Source: Mesorhizobium sp. WSM3626 (GTDB lineage: Bacteria; Pseudomonadota; Alphaproteobacteria; Rhizobiales; Rhizobiaceae). From it: 48,357 bases of DNA. Where the stretch lies: assembly GCF_000513935.1 (NCBI RefSeq), contig NZ_AZUY01000033.1, positions 18,272-66,628 on the forward strand. Reading direction: 5' to 3'. Position numbers and translations under genes: made by a program. Shown piece after piece: positions 19,644 through 27,908 of this stretch. Within the stretch, counting starts at the first letter, position 1; the number at the start of each line of letters is the position of its first letter. The notes below the pieces were generated by a model. That model had not been told where the DNA came from. It searched no databases and saw nothing but the letters and a program-made list of their open reading frames with translations.

Positions 19644-21599
19644 ATGTCCGAGGTTCATGTCCATCGCGTCCAGCCGGCGTGGAAGAAGAACGCGCTGATC
19701 GACAATGACACTTACCTCAAATGGTATGCCGACAGCGTGAAGAACCCGGACAAGTTCTGGGGCAAGCACGGCAAGCGGATCGACTGGTTCAAGCCCTTCT
19801 CCAAGGTCAAGAACACCTCCTTCGACGGCAAGGTCTCGATCAAGTGGTTCGAGGATGGCCAGACCAACGTCTCGTATAATTGCATCGACCGCCACCTGAA
19901 GAAGCGCGGCGACCAGACCGCCATCATCTGGGAAGGCGACAACCCCTACGACGACAGGAAGGTCACCTACAACCAGCTCTACGAGCATGTCTGCCGGCTT
20001 GCCAATGTGATGAAGAAGCACGGCGTCAAGAAAGGCGACCGTGTCACCATCTACATGCCGATGATCCCGGAGGCGGCTTACGCGATGCTGGCCTGCACGC
20101 GTATCGGCGCCATCCATTCGGTGGTCTTCGGCGGCTTTTCGCCGGATGCCTTGGCCGGCCGCATCGTCGACTGCGAATCGACCTTCGTCATCACTGCCGA
20201 CGAGGGTCTGCGTGGAGGAAAACCCATTCCTCTGAAGGAGAACACCGACAAGGCGATCGACGTTGCCGCCAAGCACCATGTCAAGGTCAAGACTGTCGTG
20301 GTCGTGCGCCGCACGGGCGGCAAGATCGGCTGGGCGCCGGGGCGCGATGTCTGGTATCACGACGAAGTCGCGACGGTGAAGCCTGAGTGCAAGCCGGAGA
20401 AGATGAAGGCCGAGGATCCGCTGTTCATCCTCTACACGTCGGGCTCGACCGGCAAGCCGAAAGGCGTGCTGCACACCACCGCCGGCTATCTCGTCTATGT
20501 GTCGATGACGCACCAATACGTCTTCGACTGTCATGACGGCGACATCTACTGGTGCACCGCCGATGTCGGCTGGGTGACCGGCCACAGCTACATCGTCTAT
20601 GGACCGCTCGCCAACGGCGCCACCACGCTGATGTTCGAGGGCGTGCCGAACTACCCCTCGCAGTCGCGCTTCTGGGAAGTCATCGACAAGCACAAGGTCA
20701 ACATCTTCTACACCGCCCCGACAGCGCTGCGCGCGCTGATGGGCGCCGGCGACGCGCATGTCACCAAGACGTCGCGAAAATCGCTGCGCGTGCTGGGCTC
20801 GGTCGGCGAGCCGATCAACCCGGAAGCCTGGGAGTGGTATTTCAACGTCGTCGGCGACGGCAAGGTGCCGATCGTCGACACATGGTGGCAGACCGAGACC
20901 GGCGGCATCCTGATTACGCCGCTGCCGGGCGCTACCGACCTCAAGGCAGGCTCGGCGACACGGCCTTTCTTCGGCGTCCAGCCGCAACTGGTCGACAGCG
21001 AGGGCAAGGTGGTGGACGGTGCGGCCGACGGCAACCTCTGCATCACCGATTCCTGGCCGGGCCAGATGCGCACCGTCTATGGCGATCACGACCGTTTCGT
21101 GCAGACCTATTTCTCCGCCTACAAGGGAAAATATTTCACGGGTGACGGCTGCCGCCGCGATGCGGACGGCTACTACTGGATCACCGGCCGTGTCGACGAC
21201 GTCATCAACGTCTCCGGCCACCGCATGGGCACGGCCGAGGTCGAATCGGCTCTGGTCAGCCATGACAAGGTTTCCGAGGCCGCCGTGGTCGGCTATCCCC
21301 ATGACATCAAGGGCCAGGGCATCTATTGCTATGTCACGCTGATGGCCGGCGAGCAGCCGAGCGAGGAGTTGCGCAAGGAACTCGTCGCCCATGTCCGCAA
21401 GGAGATCGGCGCCATCGCCACGCCCGACAAGATCCAGTTCGCGCCCGGCCTGCCCAAGACGCGTTCGGGCAAGATCATGCGCCGCATCCTGCGCAAGATC
21501 GCCGAGGACGATTTTTCCGCACTCGGCGACACCTCGACGCTTGCCGATCCGGCCGTGGTCGACGATCTCATCGCCAACCGGCAGAACAAGAAGGGCTGA
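19644..21599 (+). CDS. acs: Acetyl-coenzyme A synthetase
   Basis: AMP-forming ligase converting acetate, ATP and CoA to acetyl-CoA, needed for growth on acetate. 651 residues, the usual size, from ATG 19644 ([20 protein letters not shown]) with GGGAGG upstream. Motifs: [15 protein letters not shown] (phosphate-binding loop), [28 protein letters not shown], and the regulatory C-terminal lysine in [17 protein letters not shown], the site acetylated in the family. Followed with a one-base overlap by a MOSC-domain gene. Confidence 0.98.
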   Translation: MSEVHVHRVQPAWKKNALIDNDTYLKWYADSVKNPDKFWGKHGKRIDWFKPFSKVKNTSFDGKVSIKWFEDGQTNVSYNCIDRHLKKRGDQTAIIWEGDNPYDDRKVTYNQLYEHVCRLANVMKKHGVKKGDRVTIYMPMIPEAAYAMLACTRIGAIHSVVFGGFSPDALAGRIVDCESTFVITADEGLRGGKPIPLKENTDKAIDVAAKHHVKVKTVVVVRRTGGKIGWAPGRDVWYHDEVATVKPECKPEKMKAEDPLFILYTSGSTGKPKGVLHTTAGYLVYVSMTHQYVFDCHDGDIYWCTADVGWVTGHSYIVYGPLANGATTLMFEGVPNYPSQSRFWEVIDKHKVNIFYTAPTALRALMGAGDAHVTKTSRKSLRVLGSVGEPINPEAWEWYFNVVGDGKVPIVDTWWQTETGGILITPLPGATDLKAGSATRPFFGVQPQLVDSEGKVVDGAADGNLCITDSWPGQMRTVYGDHDRFVQTYFSAYKGKYFTGDGCRRDADGYYWITGRVDDVINVSGHRMGTAEVESALVSHDKVSEAAVVGYPHDIKGQGIYCYVTLMAGEQPSEELRKELVAHVRKEIGAIATPDKIQFAPGLPKTRSGKIMRRILRKIAEDDFSALGDTSTLADPAVVDDLIANRQNKKG

Positions 21600-22345
21600 T
21601 GCGGGAAGACGCGGCATTGGGCACCGTCACCCAGTTGTGGCGCTATCCGGCGAGTTCGCTCGCCGGCGAGCGCCAGGACGCCATCCTGGTCGGCACCGAC
21701 AGCATCGAGGGCGACCGTATGTTCGGCCTCGTCGACATCTCGGACAACGAGATCGCCCGGCCCGACCGTGACGCCAAATGGCACAAGGTGCCGCGCATCC
21801 GCACCCGGCTGAGCCGCGGCGGCGAATTGGAAATCGCCATCCCCGATGGCGACTGGCTAGCCGCACCCAGCGCCGAATGCGACCGCGCCGTGTCGGCCTA
21901 TCTCGGCTTCGGCGCCTCGATCCGGCCGTTCCGCAGGGAGAATGCGGCAAGCTATGCCGGTCCGCTGACCGCGGAACGCTATCGCAAGGCGCCGATCCAT
22001 CTCCTGACCACGGCATCCCTGGCGCGGCTGAAGGCACTGCATCCGGAAGGGGCCGCCGATCCGCGCCGCTTCCGCCCCAACATCGTCGTCGACATGGCTC
22101 CGGTCGAGGGCTCCTTTCCCGAAACGGAATGGATCGGCCGCAAGCTCGCCATCGGCGACCTCGTCTTGACCATCTCCGAGCCATGCCGCCGCTGCGGCTT
22201 CACCATCATCGCCCAGGACGGTTTCGACAATGATCCGGGAATCCTGCGCAATCTGGTCCGCCACAACGCCCACAATCTCGGCGTCTATTGCACCGTCGAC
22301 CAGCCTGGCCGTGTCGAGATCGGTGCGCCGACGCGGTTTGTCTGA
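21599..22345 (+). CDS. MOSC domain protein with beta-barrel N-terminus
   Basis: 248-residue protein with an N-terminal MOSC beta-barrel (LGTVTQLWRYPASSLAGER, GDRMFGLVD) and a C-terminal MOSC domain (RFRPNIVVD, EPCRRCGFTIIAQDG). The family, which includes mARC, binds molybdenum cofactor or transfers sulfur; the cysteines in PCRRC are the likely metal or sulfur ligands. The ATG overlaps the acs stop by one base (TGATG), so translation is probably coupled to acs. The link between the two functions is not obvious. Convergent with cfa. Confidence 0.88.
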   Translation: MREDAALGTVTQLWRYPASSLAGERQDAILVGTDSIEGDRMFGLVDISDNEIARPDRDAKWHKVPRIRTRLSRGGELEIAIPDGDWLAAPSAECDRAVSAYLGFGASIRPFRRENAASYAGPLTAERYRKAPIHLLTTASLARLKALHPEGAADPRRFRPNIVVDMAPVEGSFPETEWIGRKLAIGDLVLTISEPCRRCGFTIIAQDGFDNDPGILRNLVRHNAHNLGVYCTVDQPGRVEIGAPTRFV

Positions 22346-22360
22346 CCTGCCGACCCAAGC

Positions 22361-23629
22361 CTACCGATAAAGATCCGCCCGCGTCGGTGGCAGGCCGCTC
22401 GGGCCTCGCGCGCGTTTGGTGGCGACGGTCTGGAATATCTGCGCCGAGGCGCGTTCGAACGTAATGGAGCAGCCGCTCAGGTAAAGCAGCCACAGCCGCG
22501 CCTTGGCTTCGCCGACCTCGGCGATTGCCTCGCCGAACCGCGCCTGCAGACGCTCGGCCCACAGCCTGCAGGTGCGGGCATAGTGCTCGCGCAAATTCTC
22601 GACATCGTAGACGAGGAAGCCGTGCGCTTCGAGATTGCCTAGCGTCATGCCGATCGTGTCGAGTTCGCCACCCGGGAAGATGTATTTGATCAGCGCCTTG
22701 TATTCCGGCCCCTTGCGCAGGGTCTTCTTGATGTCGCCCTTGCTGCGCCTTGTGATGGCGTGATGCAGATAGATGCCGCCCGGTTTCAGCAGCCGGTGGA
22801 CAGCGGAGAAGTAGGCCGCATGGTTTGCCAGGCCCAGATGCTCGAACATACCGATGGACGATATCTTGTCGAAGGTGCCGGTGAGCTCTGCGTAGGACTT
22901 TATCTCGATGGTGATCTTGTCCTCCAGACCCTCGGCGCGAATGCGCTCGCGGGCTAGCGAGGTCTGGGCCTGCGACAGCGAGACGCCGTGTCCGACGACA
23001 CCATAATTTTTCGCGGCGTGTATCAGCATCGCGCCCCAGCCGCAGCCGATGTCGAGCAATCTTTCACCCGGTTTCAGCCGAAGCTTGCGGCAGATATGGT
23101 CGAGCTTGTCGACCTGCGCCTCGTCGATGCCGTTTGCGAAATCCTGGAAATACCCGCAGCTATAGACCATGCGCTCGTCGAGAAAGAGCCCGTAGAAGGC
23201 ATTCGAGATATCATAGTGATGCTGGATCGCCTCCTTGCTGGAGCCGCTAACGAACGGGTTGCGACCAGCGAGATCAACCCGCGACGCCATCTGCTTTCTC
23301 GAAAACAGTACCGCCGGCAAGTCACGCAGAAGCGCCCGTTTCGGCAATGTCTTCAGCTTCGACCGCAGCTTGCCCGTCGAAGGCAGGGCGTAGAAATCGA
23401 ACAGCGATCCATCCTCGATGTCGACTGCCTTGGAAATCCACATCTCGATAAGGGTCGACAGGGACGGTCGGCGAACGATCTGCCAGACAATGTCGTGGTC
23501 GTTGATGACCAGCACGGGGCCGGTGGCTGGGCCGATCCGCTCGCCGGTCCACAGCCTGACCGCGAAGGCAGGCTTCACCGCCTCGACTACCGTTCGAACG
23601 ATGCGCGCAGCTCTTTCGGTGGCGTCCAT
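22361..23629 (-). CDS. cfa: Cyclopropane-fatty-acyl-phospholipid synthase family protein
   Basis: SAM-dependent methyltransferase that adds a methylene bridge to unsaturated acyl chains of membrane phospholipids. 422 residues. SAM-binding motif LLDIGCGWGAMLIHAAKNYG; lipid-binding and active-site regions QHHYDISNAFYGLFLDERMV and YSCGYF; conserved MFEHLG. GGGGGAAGGG sits just before the ATG at 23629. Rhizobial genomes often carry more than one cfa; which paralogue this is cannot be told here. Monocistronic, convergent with the MOSC gene (15-base gap). Confidence 0.93.
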   Translation of the reverse strand: MDATERAARIVRTVVEAVKPAFAVRLWTGERIGPATGPVLVINDHDIVWQIVRRPSLSTLIEMWISKAVDIEDGSLFDFYALPSTGKLRSKLKTLPKRALLRDLPAVLFSRKQMASRVDLAGRNPFVSGSSKEAIQHHYDISNAFYGLFLDERMVYSCGYFQDFANGIDEAQVDKLDHICRKLRLKPGERLLDIGCGWGAMLIHAAKNYGVVGHGVSLSQAQTSLARERIRAEGLEDKITIEIKSYAELTGTFDKISSIGMFEHLGLANHAAYFSAVHRLLKPGGIYLHHAITRRSKGDIKKTLRKGPEYKALIKYIFPGGELDTIGMTLGNLEAHGFLVYDVENLREHYARTCRLWAERLQARFGEAIAEVGEAKARLWLLYLSGCSITFERASAQIFQTVATKRARGPSGLPPTRADLYR

Positions 23630-23751
23630 ACCCTTCCCCCGGTCGATGGCTCAATCTTGTCCGTTCGGGACCTGGATCGCAAGCCCAAGCATGCGGCGCC
23701 ATCTTCCGGCAAGGATGCCTTTTTCAGCATGGCACTTGTCATTTGCTGCAA

Positions 23752-23773
23752 CGCACCCCATCATGAGGGTGTG
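23752..23773 (+). promoter_or_regulatory. 5' hairpin ahead of the small ORF
   Basis: CGCACCC (23752-23758) pairs with GGGTGTG (23767-23773), seven pairs including one G-T, with an 8-base loop, ending 13 bases before the Shine-Dalgarno region. A CTTGTC at 23735-23740 might be a -35 box, but no good -10 follows at standard spacing. Confidence 0.4.
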
Positions 23774-23785
23774 TTCAACAAATCG

Positions 23786-23799
23786 AAAGGAGGTGATCC
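23786..23799 (+). promoter_or_regulatory. Full-length anti-SD-complementary ribosome-binding site
   Basis: AAAGGAGGTGATCC is complementary to the entire conserved 3' tail of 16S rRNA (GGATCACCTCCTTT), 14 bases rather than the usual 4-6. The GGAGG core is 7 bases from the ATG at 23801, ideal spacing. This is by far the strongest such site in the window. Confidence 0.85.
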
Positions 23800-23800
23800 G

Positions 23801-23872
23801 ATGTCGAGTGATTTCGTTTTCCAGAACGTGGCCTCAGCGGATTGCACTTTCGGGAAGCAGTCTTCCCGTTAA
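23801..23872 (+). CDS. 23-residue small protein with perfect Shine-Dalgarno
   Basis: Starts MSSDFVFQNVASADC and ends GKQSSR. It has no membrane segment and one cysteine. Real translation is likely because of the exceptional ribosome-binding site at 23786-23799 and because the ORF lies inside a compact unit: 5' hairpin, ORF, structured element beginning right after the stop, then a strong terminator. I do not recognise the product. It could be a small protein, a leader peptide without a downstream gene, or the translated part of a dual-function regulatory RNA. Confidence 0.65.
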   Translation: MSSDFVFQNVASADCTFGKQSSR

Positions 23873-23924
23873 GGCGCGAGATGCGCGGCGGGTGACGTGA
23901 ACGTCACCGCCATTGAGCCGCGCC
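23873..23924 (+). ncRNA. Structured RNA element directly after the small ORF
   Basis: An outer stem GGCGCG (23873-23878) with CGCGCC (23919-23924) starts at the first base after the TAA. Inside it a hairpin spans 23887-23911: GGTGACGT / ACGTCACC extended by GGC / GCC with one bulged G. The nested arrangement suggests a stable fold of the transcript. No match to a named RNA family is claimed. Confidence 0.55.
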
Positions 23925-23940
23925 ATGGACGGAAACACGG

Positions 23941-23975
23941 AAGGCCGCCGGCTTCGAAAGAAGCGGCGGCCTTTT
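23941..23975 (+). terminator. Strong rho-independent terminator of the small transcript
   Basis: Stem AAGGCCGCCGGCTTC / GAAGCGGCGGCCTT (one bulged G) closed by a GAAA tetraloop and followed by TTTT. It ends the unit that starts near 23750 and lies just beyond the stop of the convergent tadG-like gene, which it may also help terminate. Confidence 0.88.
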
Positions 23976-23991
23976 CCGTTTGGGATGGGTC

Positions 23992-25353
23992 CTACTTCGT
24001 CAAAGCAAGGGTTTCGATGTTGCGGGCGATTGTCTGAAAGGCCGAATCCAATTCGGCGCCGTCGGCGGCCTGGTAGAAGTGCTTGACCGAACCGGTATCG
24101 GGGCTGGCACAATTCTGGAGCGTCGAAGCGGCATTCGTCTCATCGAGTTTGAAGCCGATCGTGAAGATCTCTATGCCTTTGTCGCGCATGGCGGCGCAGA
24201 GTTTTGTCGCGGCCGTGCGGGTCGTTTCCTTGCCGGCATCGTTATAGACTCCGCCAACGCTGGTCGCGTCGAAATAGGACAGGTTGAATTCGCCGTCTGT
24301 CATAAGGATCGCGTACTTGCCAACTTTCTTGGGATCGAGTTTGGCTGGCCGCTGAGAGGCATTGAGCACGCTGCCCCAGCTTTCCGATAGCATATACCAG
24401 GTCCATTGAACGCCGATGTGGCCAGCGGTGCCTCCCGAGGCGACAAGATTCTTGATGACATTCTTGAGAGTGGCGACGTCAGCCGTCAAAGGGACGAGCG
24501 CGGCGGCCGGGCAAGCCGCAGTGTTTGTGTTGGCGGCAAAGCTCGACAACAGATAGTCGCGGTTGACCATGCTGGAGCCAGGACCCGCGTCCGAATATTG
24601 ATCGGTCCCCTTGCGTTCGGTGGCGCAATTGTCCGGGCGCGGGGATGCCGAAGCAGGTTGAGCGCTCGCATTGCCGGGCGCCTGCTTGCGCTGACTGGCA
24701 TTGGCCTCCACATAGACGCTGCTGGCCGCAAGTTGGCCGGTATTGACCGAATTGGCGTAGGGCACGATGGAGAGGCGAACGCGCGGCTTGTTCGGGTCCT
24801 GAGTGCCCAGGAAGCTGTCCACCGCATTGGCGGCCGCGGTTCTCAGGTCCTTGATTTTCTGACCGGCCATCGATCCGGTTACATCGAGCATCATCGCCAC
24901 TTCGATGGTCTTGTCCGAATAGAGCGATGTTGTCGAAGCAGTGACCCGCCTCGCATCGTCCGTGCCGAAAATCGGGAAGAACAGGGCAACATCGACGTGG
25001 GCGTCCACCTGGACCGTTTTTGCAATCTTGTCGACGATCAGCCGGTCAAGAATGACTTGACCGGCCTGCAGAATTCCGGCGGTAGCGTTGGCGTCGAGAA
25101 AGGCCTGCACGGATTTGTTTGCGTCGGCCTCCTTGATGGCGCCGGTGGTCAGGTCACGTGCGGTCGATGTCACCGCCGCGTCGATGACGCCCTGCAGGCT
25201 CGATTTGGCATTGTAGAGCTGGGTGACATTGACCGAGAAGCCCGCGACCAGCGCCAAGACCGAGGCAGCAAAGCCGAACAGGACCGCGAAATTTCCACCG
25301 CGATCTCTGGCGAACCCGCCGACCGCGTGAACAAGACCCCCGTAATTCCGCAT
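23992..25353 (-). CDS. TadG-like pilus-assembly protein with VWA domain
   Basis: 453-residue membrane-anchored protein. N-terminal Tad/Flp segment: RDRGGNFAVLFGFAASVLAL, one membrane helix, then SVNVTQLYNAKSSLQGVIDA. From about residue 160 a von Willebrand A domain with the metal-site motif MMLDVTGSMAGQK and later ILMTDGEFN. Family members (TadG) act in the periplasm with the Tad type IV pilus machinery. No other tad genes are in the window. ATG 25353 is chosen for its GGAGG site; the frame runs on to 25458. Confidence 0.88.
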   Translation of the reverse strand: MRNYGGLVHAVGGFARDRGGNFAVLFGFAASVLALVAGFSVNVTQLYNAKSSLQGVIDAAVTSTARDLTTGAIKEADANKSVQAFLDANATAGILQAGQVILDRLIVDKIAKTVQVDAHVDVALFFPIFGTDDARRVTASTTSLYSDKTIEVAMMLDVTGSMAGQKIKDLRTAAANAVDSFLGTQDPNKPRVRLSIVPYANSVNTGQLAASSVYVEANASQRKQAPGNASAQPASASPRPDNCATERKGTDQYSDAGPGSSMVNRDYLLSSFAANTNTAACPAAALVPLTADVATLKNVIKNLVASGGTAGHIGVQWTWYMLSESWGSVLNASQRPAKLDPKKVGKYAILMTDGEFNLSYFDATSVGGVYNDAGKETTRTAATKLCAAMRDKGIEIFTIGFKLDETNAASTLQNCASPDTGSVKHFYQAADGAELDSAFQTIARNIETLALTK

Positions 25354-25673
25354 CCAACCGCCTCCGCTTACCTCGGCCTCGTCGCCGCGGACAGGGCAAT
25401 GCAGGATTCCAGCCGGATGACGCCACCTCTGGCCGCAACACTTTCGGTCAGACATCAAACCGTTGTTTTTGTTTGCTTTCGACCTTCGTGAAGGTGAATG
25501 ACTGGTAAACGAAAAACCACGATCGTCGCCGCGTTTACCAGGCGCTTACCATGTCGAGACGAGGCAATCGCCGAAGCGTGGCGGCGTCCTGTTGCGGCAC
25601 AGGCCTTCTGTGCCGAAGCGGACCAACTGTCCCAGGGCTGCGAGGCATGTCGAGGCACAAACTACCCAGCGTG
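25354..25673. other. Intergenic region upstream of the TadG-like gene
   Basis: About 320 bases without a convincing gene; the frames present have no family-like sequence or ribosome-binding site. It should carry the tadG-like promoter, probably in the AT-richer part around 25450-25530. A palindromic repeat starts at 25674. Confidence 0.5.
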
Positions 25674-25711
25674 TTGATATTCAGGTCAGGCCGGCCTCAC
25701 CTGAATATCAA
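25674..25711. repeat. Short palindrome, arm-only copy of the 27453-type repeat
   Basis: Near-perfect 38-bp palindrome: TTGATATTCAGGT / ACCTGAATATCAA (13 bp), one mismatch, then AGGCC / GGCCT at the centre. The arm sequence matches the ends of the longer repeat at 27453-27570. It ends five bases beyond the stop codon of the transglutaminase-like gene and could serve as its terminator. Confidence 0.85.
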
Positions 25712-25716
25712 TATAG

Positions 25717-26586
25717 CTAGGCCAGCACCTGCGCGCTGACTGTCCTGTCGATACCGTGGTGGGGTGGATTGAACAGCCTGCCTTCCTGTTCGTAGGTCCA
25801 TACCTTGAACAAGGTGAGCCGGTGCGGGCCGAAACTGTGCAGCAAGGGAACGTCGGTGGCGTCGCGGCCGCGCGCGATGACGACGCGACCGATCCTGGGC
25901 TGGTTGTGGCGCGGATCGAACGTGTACCACTTGCCGTCGAGGAACGCTTCCATCCAGGCCGAGAAATCCATCGGCGCCGGATCGGCCGGCACGCCGATGT
26001 CGCCGAGATAGCCGTTCACGTAGCGCGCCGGAATGTTCATGCAACGGCAAAGCGTAATCGCCAGATGGGCGAAGTCGCGGCACACTCCGACGCGTTCCTC
26101 GTGCGCCTGCGCGGCGGTGCGGGTCGAACGCGCATAGCCATAGCCGAAGGACAGGCGGTTGTGGACATAGTCGACAATCGCCTGCACCCGCGCCCAACCG
26201 GACGGAAGATGGCCGAAAAGCTGCCAGGCGAGATTGCTCAGATGATCTGTCTCGCAATAGCGGCTGCCCAGGAGATAGAAGAGTACCTCGTCGGGTAACT
26301 CGGCGACCGGCATTTCCCGGGCCAGCGTGTTGACCTCGTCCGTCTCGCCACTGTCCTCAACAACCGCGTCGTAGAGGATGCGAAAGCCGCCGGCAGGCGC
26401 GGTAAAACGGCGGCAGGCATTGCCATGCAGGTCGTGATAGAGCCTGGTCGGCACCGATGGCGAGATGAGCACACGCGTCTGCCGCTTGATGTCGGCCCGC
26501 CTGTCCTTGTGGATTTCGAGCAGAGAAATCACCGGGGTTGCCTCGGCGCATTCAATCGCGATCTCGTAGCCGAGGCGTATCAGCAT
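25717..26586 (-). CDS. Transglutaminase-like cysteine protease-fold protein
   Basis: 289 residues from ATG 26586, with AGGGGA nine bases upstream. N-terminal beta-rich region (RLGYEIAIECAEATPVISLL) then the transglutaminase core: nucleophile in RVGVCRDFAHLAITLCR and the third catalytic residue in YTFDPRHN. Where many relatives have a histidine (DFHAW) this protein reads MDFSAWMEAF, so the Cys-His-Asp triad looks incomplete. Family members cleave or cross-link peptides, but none is biochemically defined in this subgroup. No signal peptide seen. Single gene, divergent from the HAD gene. Confidence 0.88.
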   Translation of the reverse strand: MLIRLGYEIAIECAEATPVISLLEIHKDRRADIKRQTRVLISPSVPTRLYHDLHGNACRRFTAPAGGFRILYDAVVEDSGETDEVNTLAREMPVAELPDEVLFYLLGSRYCETDHLSNLAWQLFGHLPSGWARVQAIVDYVHNRLSFGYGYARSTRTAAQAHEERVGVCRDFAHLAITLCRCMNIPARYVNGYLGDIGVPADPAPMDFSAWMEAFLDGKWYTFDPRHNQPRIGRVVIARGRDATDVPLLHSFGPHRLTLFKVWTYEQEGRLFNPPHHGIDRTVSAQVLA

Positions 26587-26758
26587 GGGCGTCGTCCCCT
26601 GGTTCGCGTGATGGGAATTGTACGGTTTCAAACGTTGCAAGGTGACGGTGGTTCCCTGGATCGCGACCCAAAAGCGCTCTCGCGCCTTTTCATGTCGGCA
26701 CCTTGGCGTTACGGTTGCGTCCTCCCTCGACACCCTCCCCCGGACTTCAAGGAAAATC

Positions 26759-27424
26759 ATGTTTGCTGGCAAAAAATTCGCCGCCTTCCTCTTCGATATG
26801 GACGGCACGCTCATCAATTCCATCGCCTCGGCGGAGCGGGTCTGGGGCGACTGGGCGCTGCGCCACGGCCTCGACGTCGCGGCCTTCCTGCCGACAATTC
26901 ATGGCGTGCGCGCGATCGAGACCATCACCGCCCTTGCACTCCCGGGTGTCGACCCGAGACACGAAGCCGATTTACTGCTGAAGGCCGAGGCCGACGATCT
27001 CGAGGGCATCCTCCAGATCTCCGGTGCCGTGGCGTTTCTCAACACGCTGCCGCCGGAGCGCTGGGCGATCGTAACCTCGGCGCCACGCTCATTGGCGCTT
27101 GCACGCATGAAGGTCGCCGGCATCCCTGTCCCTGGGGTCCTCGTCGCGGCGGAGGATGTTTCCCGTGGCAAGCCGGCGCCCGACTGTTTCCAGCTCGGCG
27201 CAAGACGGCTTGGCTTCGACGCGCGTGACTGCCTGGTGTTCGAGGATGCCCCGGCTGGCATCGCGGCGGCGGAGGCGGCGGGAGCGTCGGTCATGGTGAT
27301 CAACGCCACGCACCAGCATCCCCTGGCAACACAGCATGCCACGATCGCCGGTTACGACGAAATCGACATCACCGTCGACGAACGCGGCTGGGTTGCGCTC
27401 GAGCCCCAGCGCAACGCAGCTTAG
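26759..27424 (+). CDS. HAD-superfamily sugar-phosphatase-like hydrolase
   Basis: 221-residue phosphatase of the HAD class with alpha-helical cap (GPP/YfbT or beta-phosphoglucomutase group). Catalytic aspartates are D13 and D15 in FLFDMDGTLINS; motif II serine in VTSAPRSLA; motif III lysine in RGKPAPDCF; motif IV in VFEDAPAGIAAAEAAG. AAGGA precedes ATG 26759; a frame extension to 26618 is not family-like. Substrate unknown, probably a small sugar phosphate. Confidence 0.92.
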   Translation: MFAGKKFAAFLFDMDGTLINSIASAERVWGDWALRHGLDVAAFLPTIHGVRAIETITALALPGVDPRHEADLLLKAEADDLEGILQISGAVAFLNTLPPERWAIVTSAPRSLALARMKVAGIPVPGVLVAAEDVSRGKPAPDCFQLGARRLGFDARDCLVFEDAPAGIAAAEAAGASVMVINATHQHPLATQHATIAGYDEIDITVDERGWVALEPQRNAA

Positions 27425-27452
27425 AGTGCAGCGCGGCCTGGAGTGTGCCGAG

Positions 27453-27570
27453 ATTCAGGTCAGGCCGAGTCGGAAAACGGAAGCTGCCGAGAACCGGAGC
27501 GGAGCGTACTGAGGTACGTGAGCAACGGAAGCGCAGGCAGCTTCCGTTTGCAGGCCGGTCTGACCTGAAT
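27453..27570. repeat. Long palindromic intergenic repeat, complete copy
   Basis: Outer arms ATTCAGGTCAG / CTGACCTGAAT (27453-27463, 27560-27570) and inner arms AAACGGAAGCTGCC / GGCAGCTTCCGTTT (27475-27488, 27536-27549) enclose a core that includes 27487-27509, identical over 23 bases to 48007-48029. Located between the convergent ends of the HAD gene and the DUF1674 gene. The 25674-25711 palindrome has the same arms without the core. Confidence 0.88.
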
Positions 27571-27581
27571 ATCAACACACT

Positions 27582-27803
27582 CTAGAAGTCGCTGGTCAGG
27601 CCTTTGACCTCCCAGTCGCCATAGCGGCCGGGTTCCTTGCCGCCGCGGCCGCCGATTTCCCGGGGCAGTGCTGCTTCCTTGCGGCGGTAGTCTTGCCGCC
27701 TTGCCTCGGCTTCCTGCAGCGCGCGGCGGGCGGCGGGCGTCAGCTCTTTTGGCGGCTCGCCGTCATCCGTGCCGGCCGGCGTTTTACTGGTTTCATCGTT
27801 CAT
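27582..27803 (-). CDS. DUF1674 protein, SdhAF4-like succinate dehydrogenase assembly factor
   Basis: 73 residues: a charged, disordered N-terminus (PPKELTPAARRALQEAEARR) and the conserved C-terminal block GGRGGKEPGRYGDWEVKGLT ending SDF. This block defines DUF1674, the bacterial relatives of mitochondrial SDHAF4, which binds the flavinated SdhA subunit during complex II assembly. Function in bacteria is inferred from that homology. No sdh gene is nearby. ATG 27803; transcribed alone, divergent from htpX. Confidence 0.88.
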   Translation of the reverse strand: MNDETSKTPAGTDDGEPPKELTPAARRALQEAEARRQDYRRKEAALPREIGGRGGKEPGRYGDWEVKGLTSDF

Positions 27804-27908
27804 GCGATATCTCGAGCGGATTGAAACAGGAACAGGCGTTTCCCATCATATAGCGATGACGTCACGAGGATCGACCCTTTTTCACCACCATCCGGACAGG
27901 AGCAGACG

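Noticed and set aside
19530..21617. 695-codon minus-strand frame over acs
   Set aside because: Antisense to an intact acetyl-CoA synthetase; composition typical of shadow frames.
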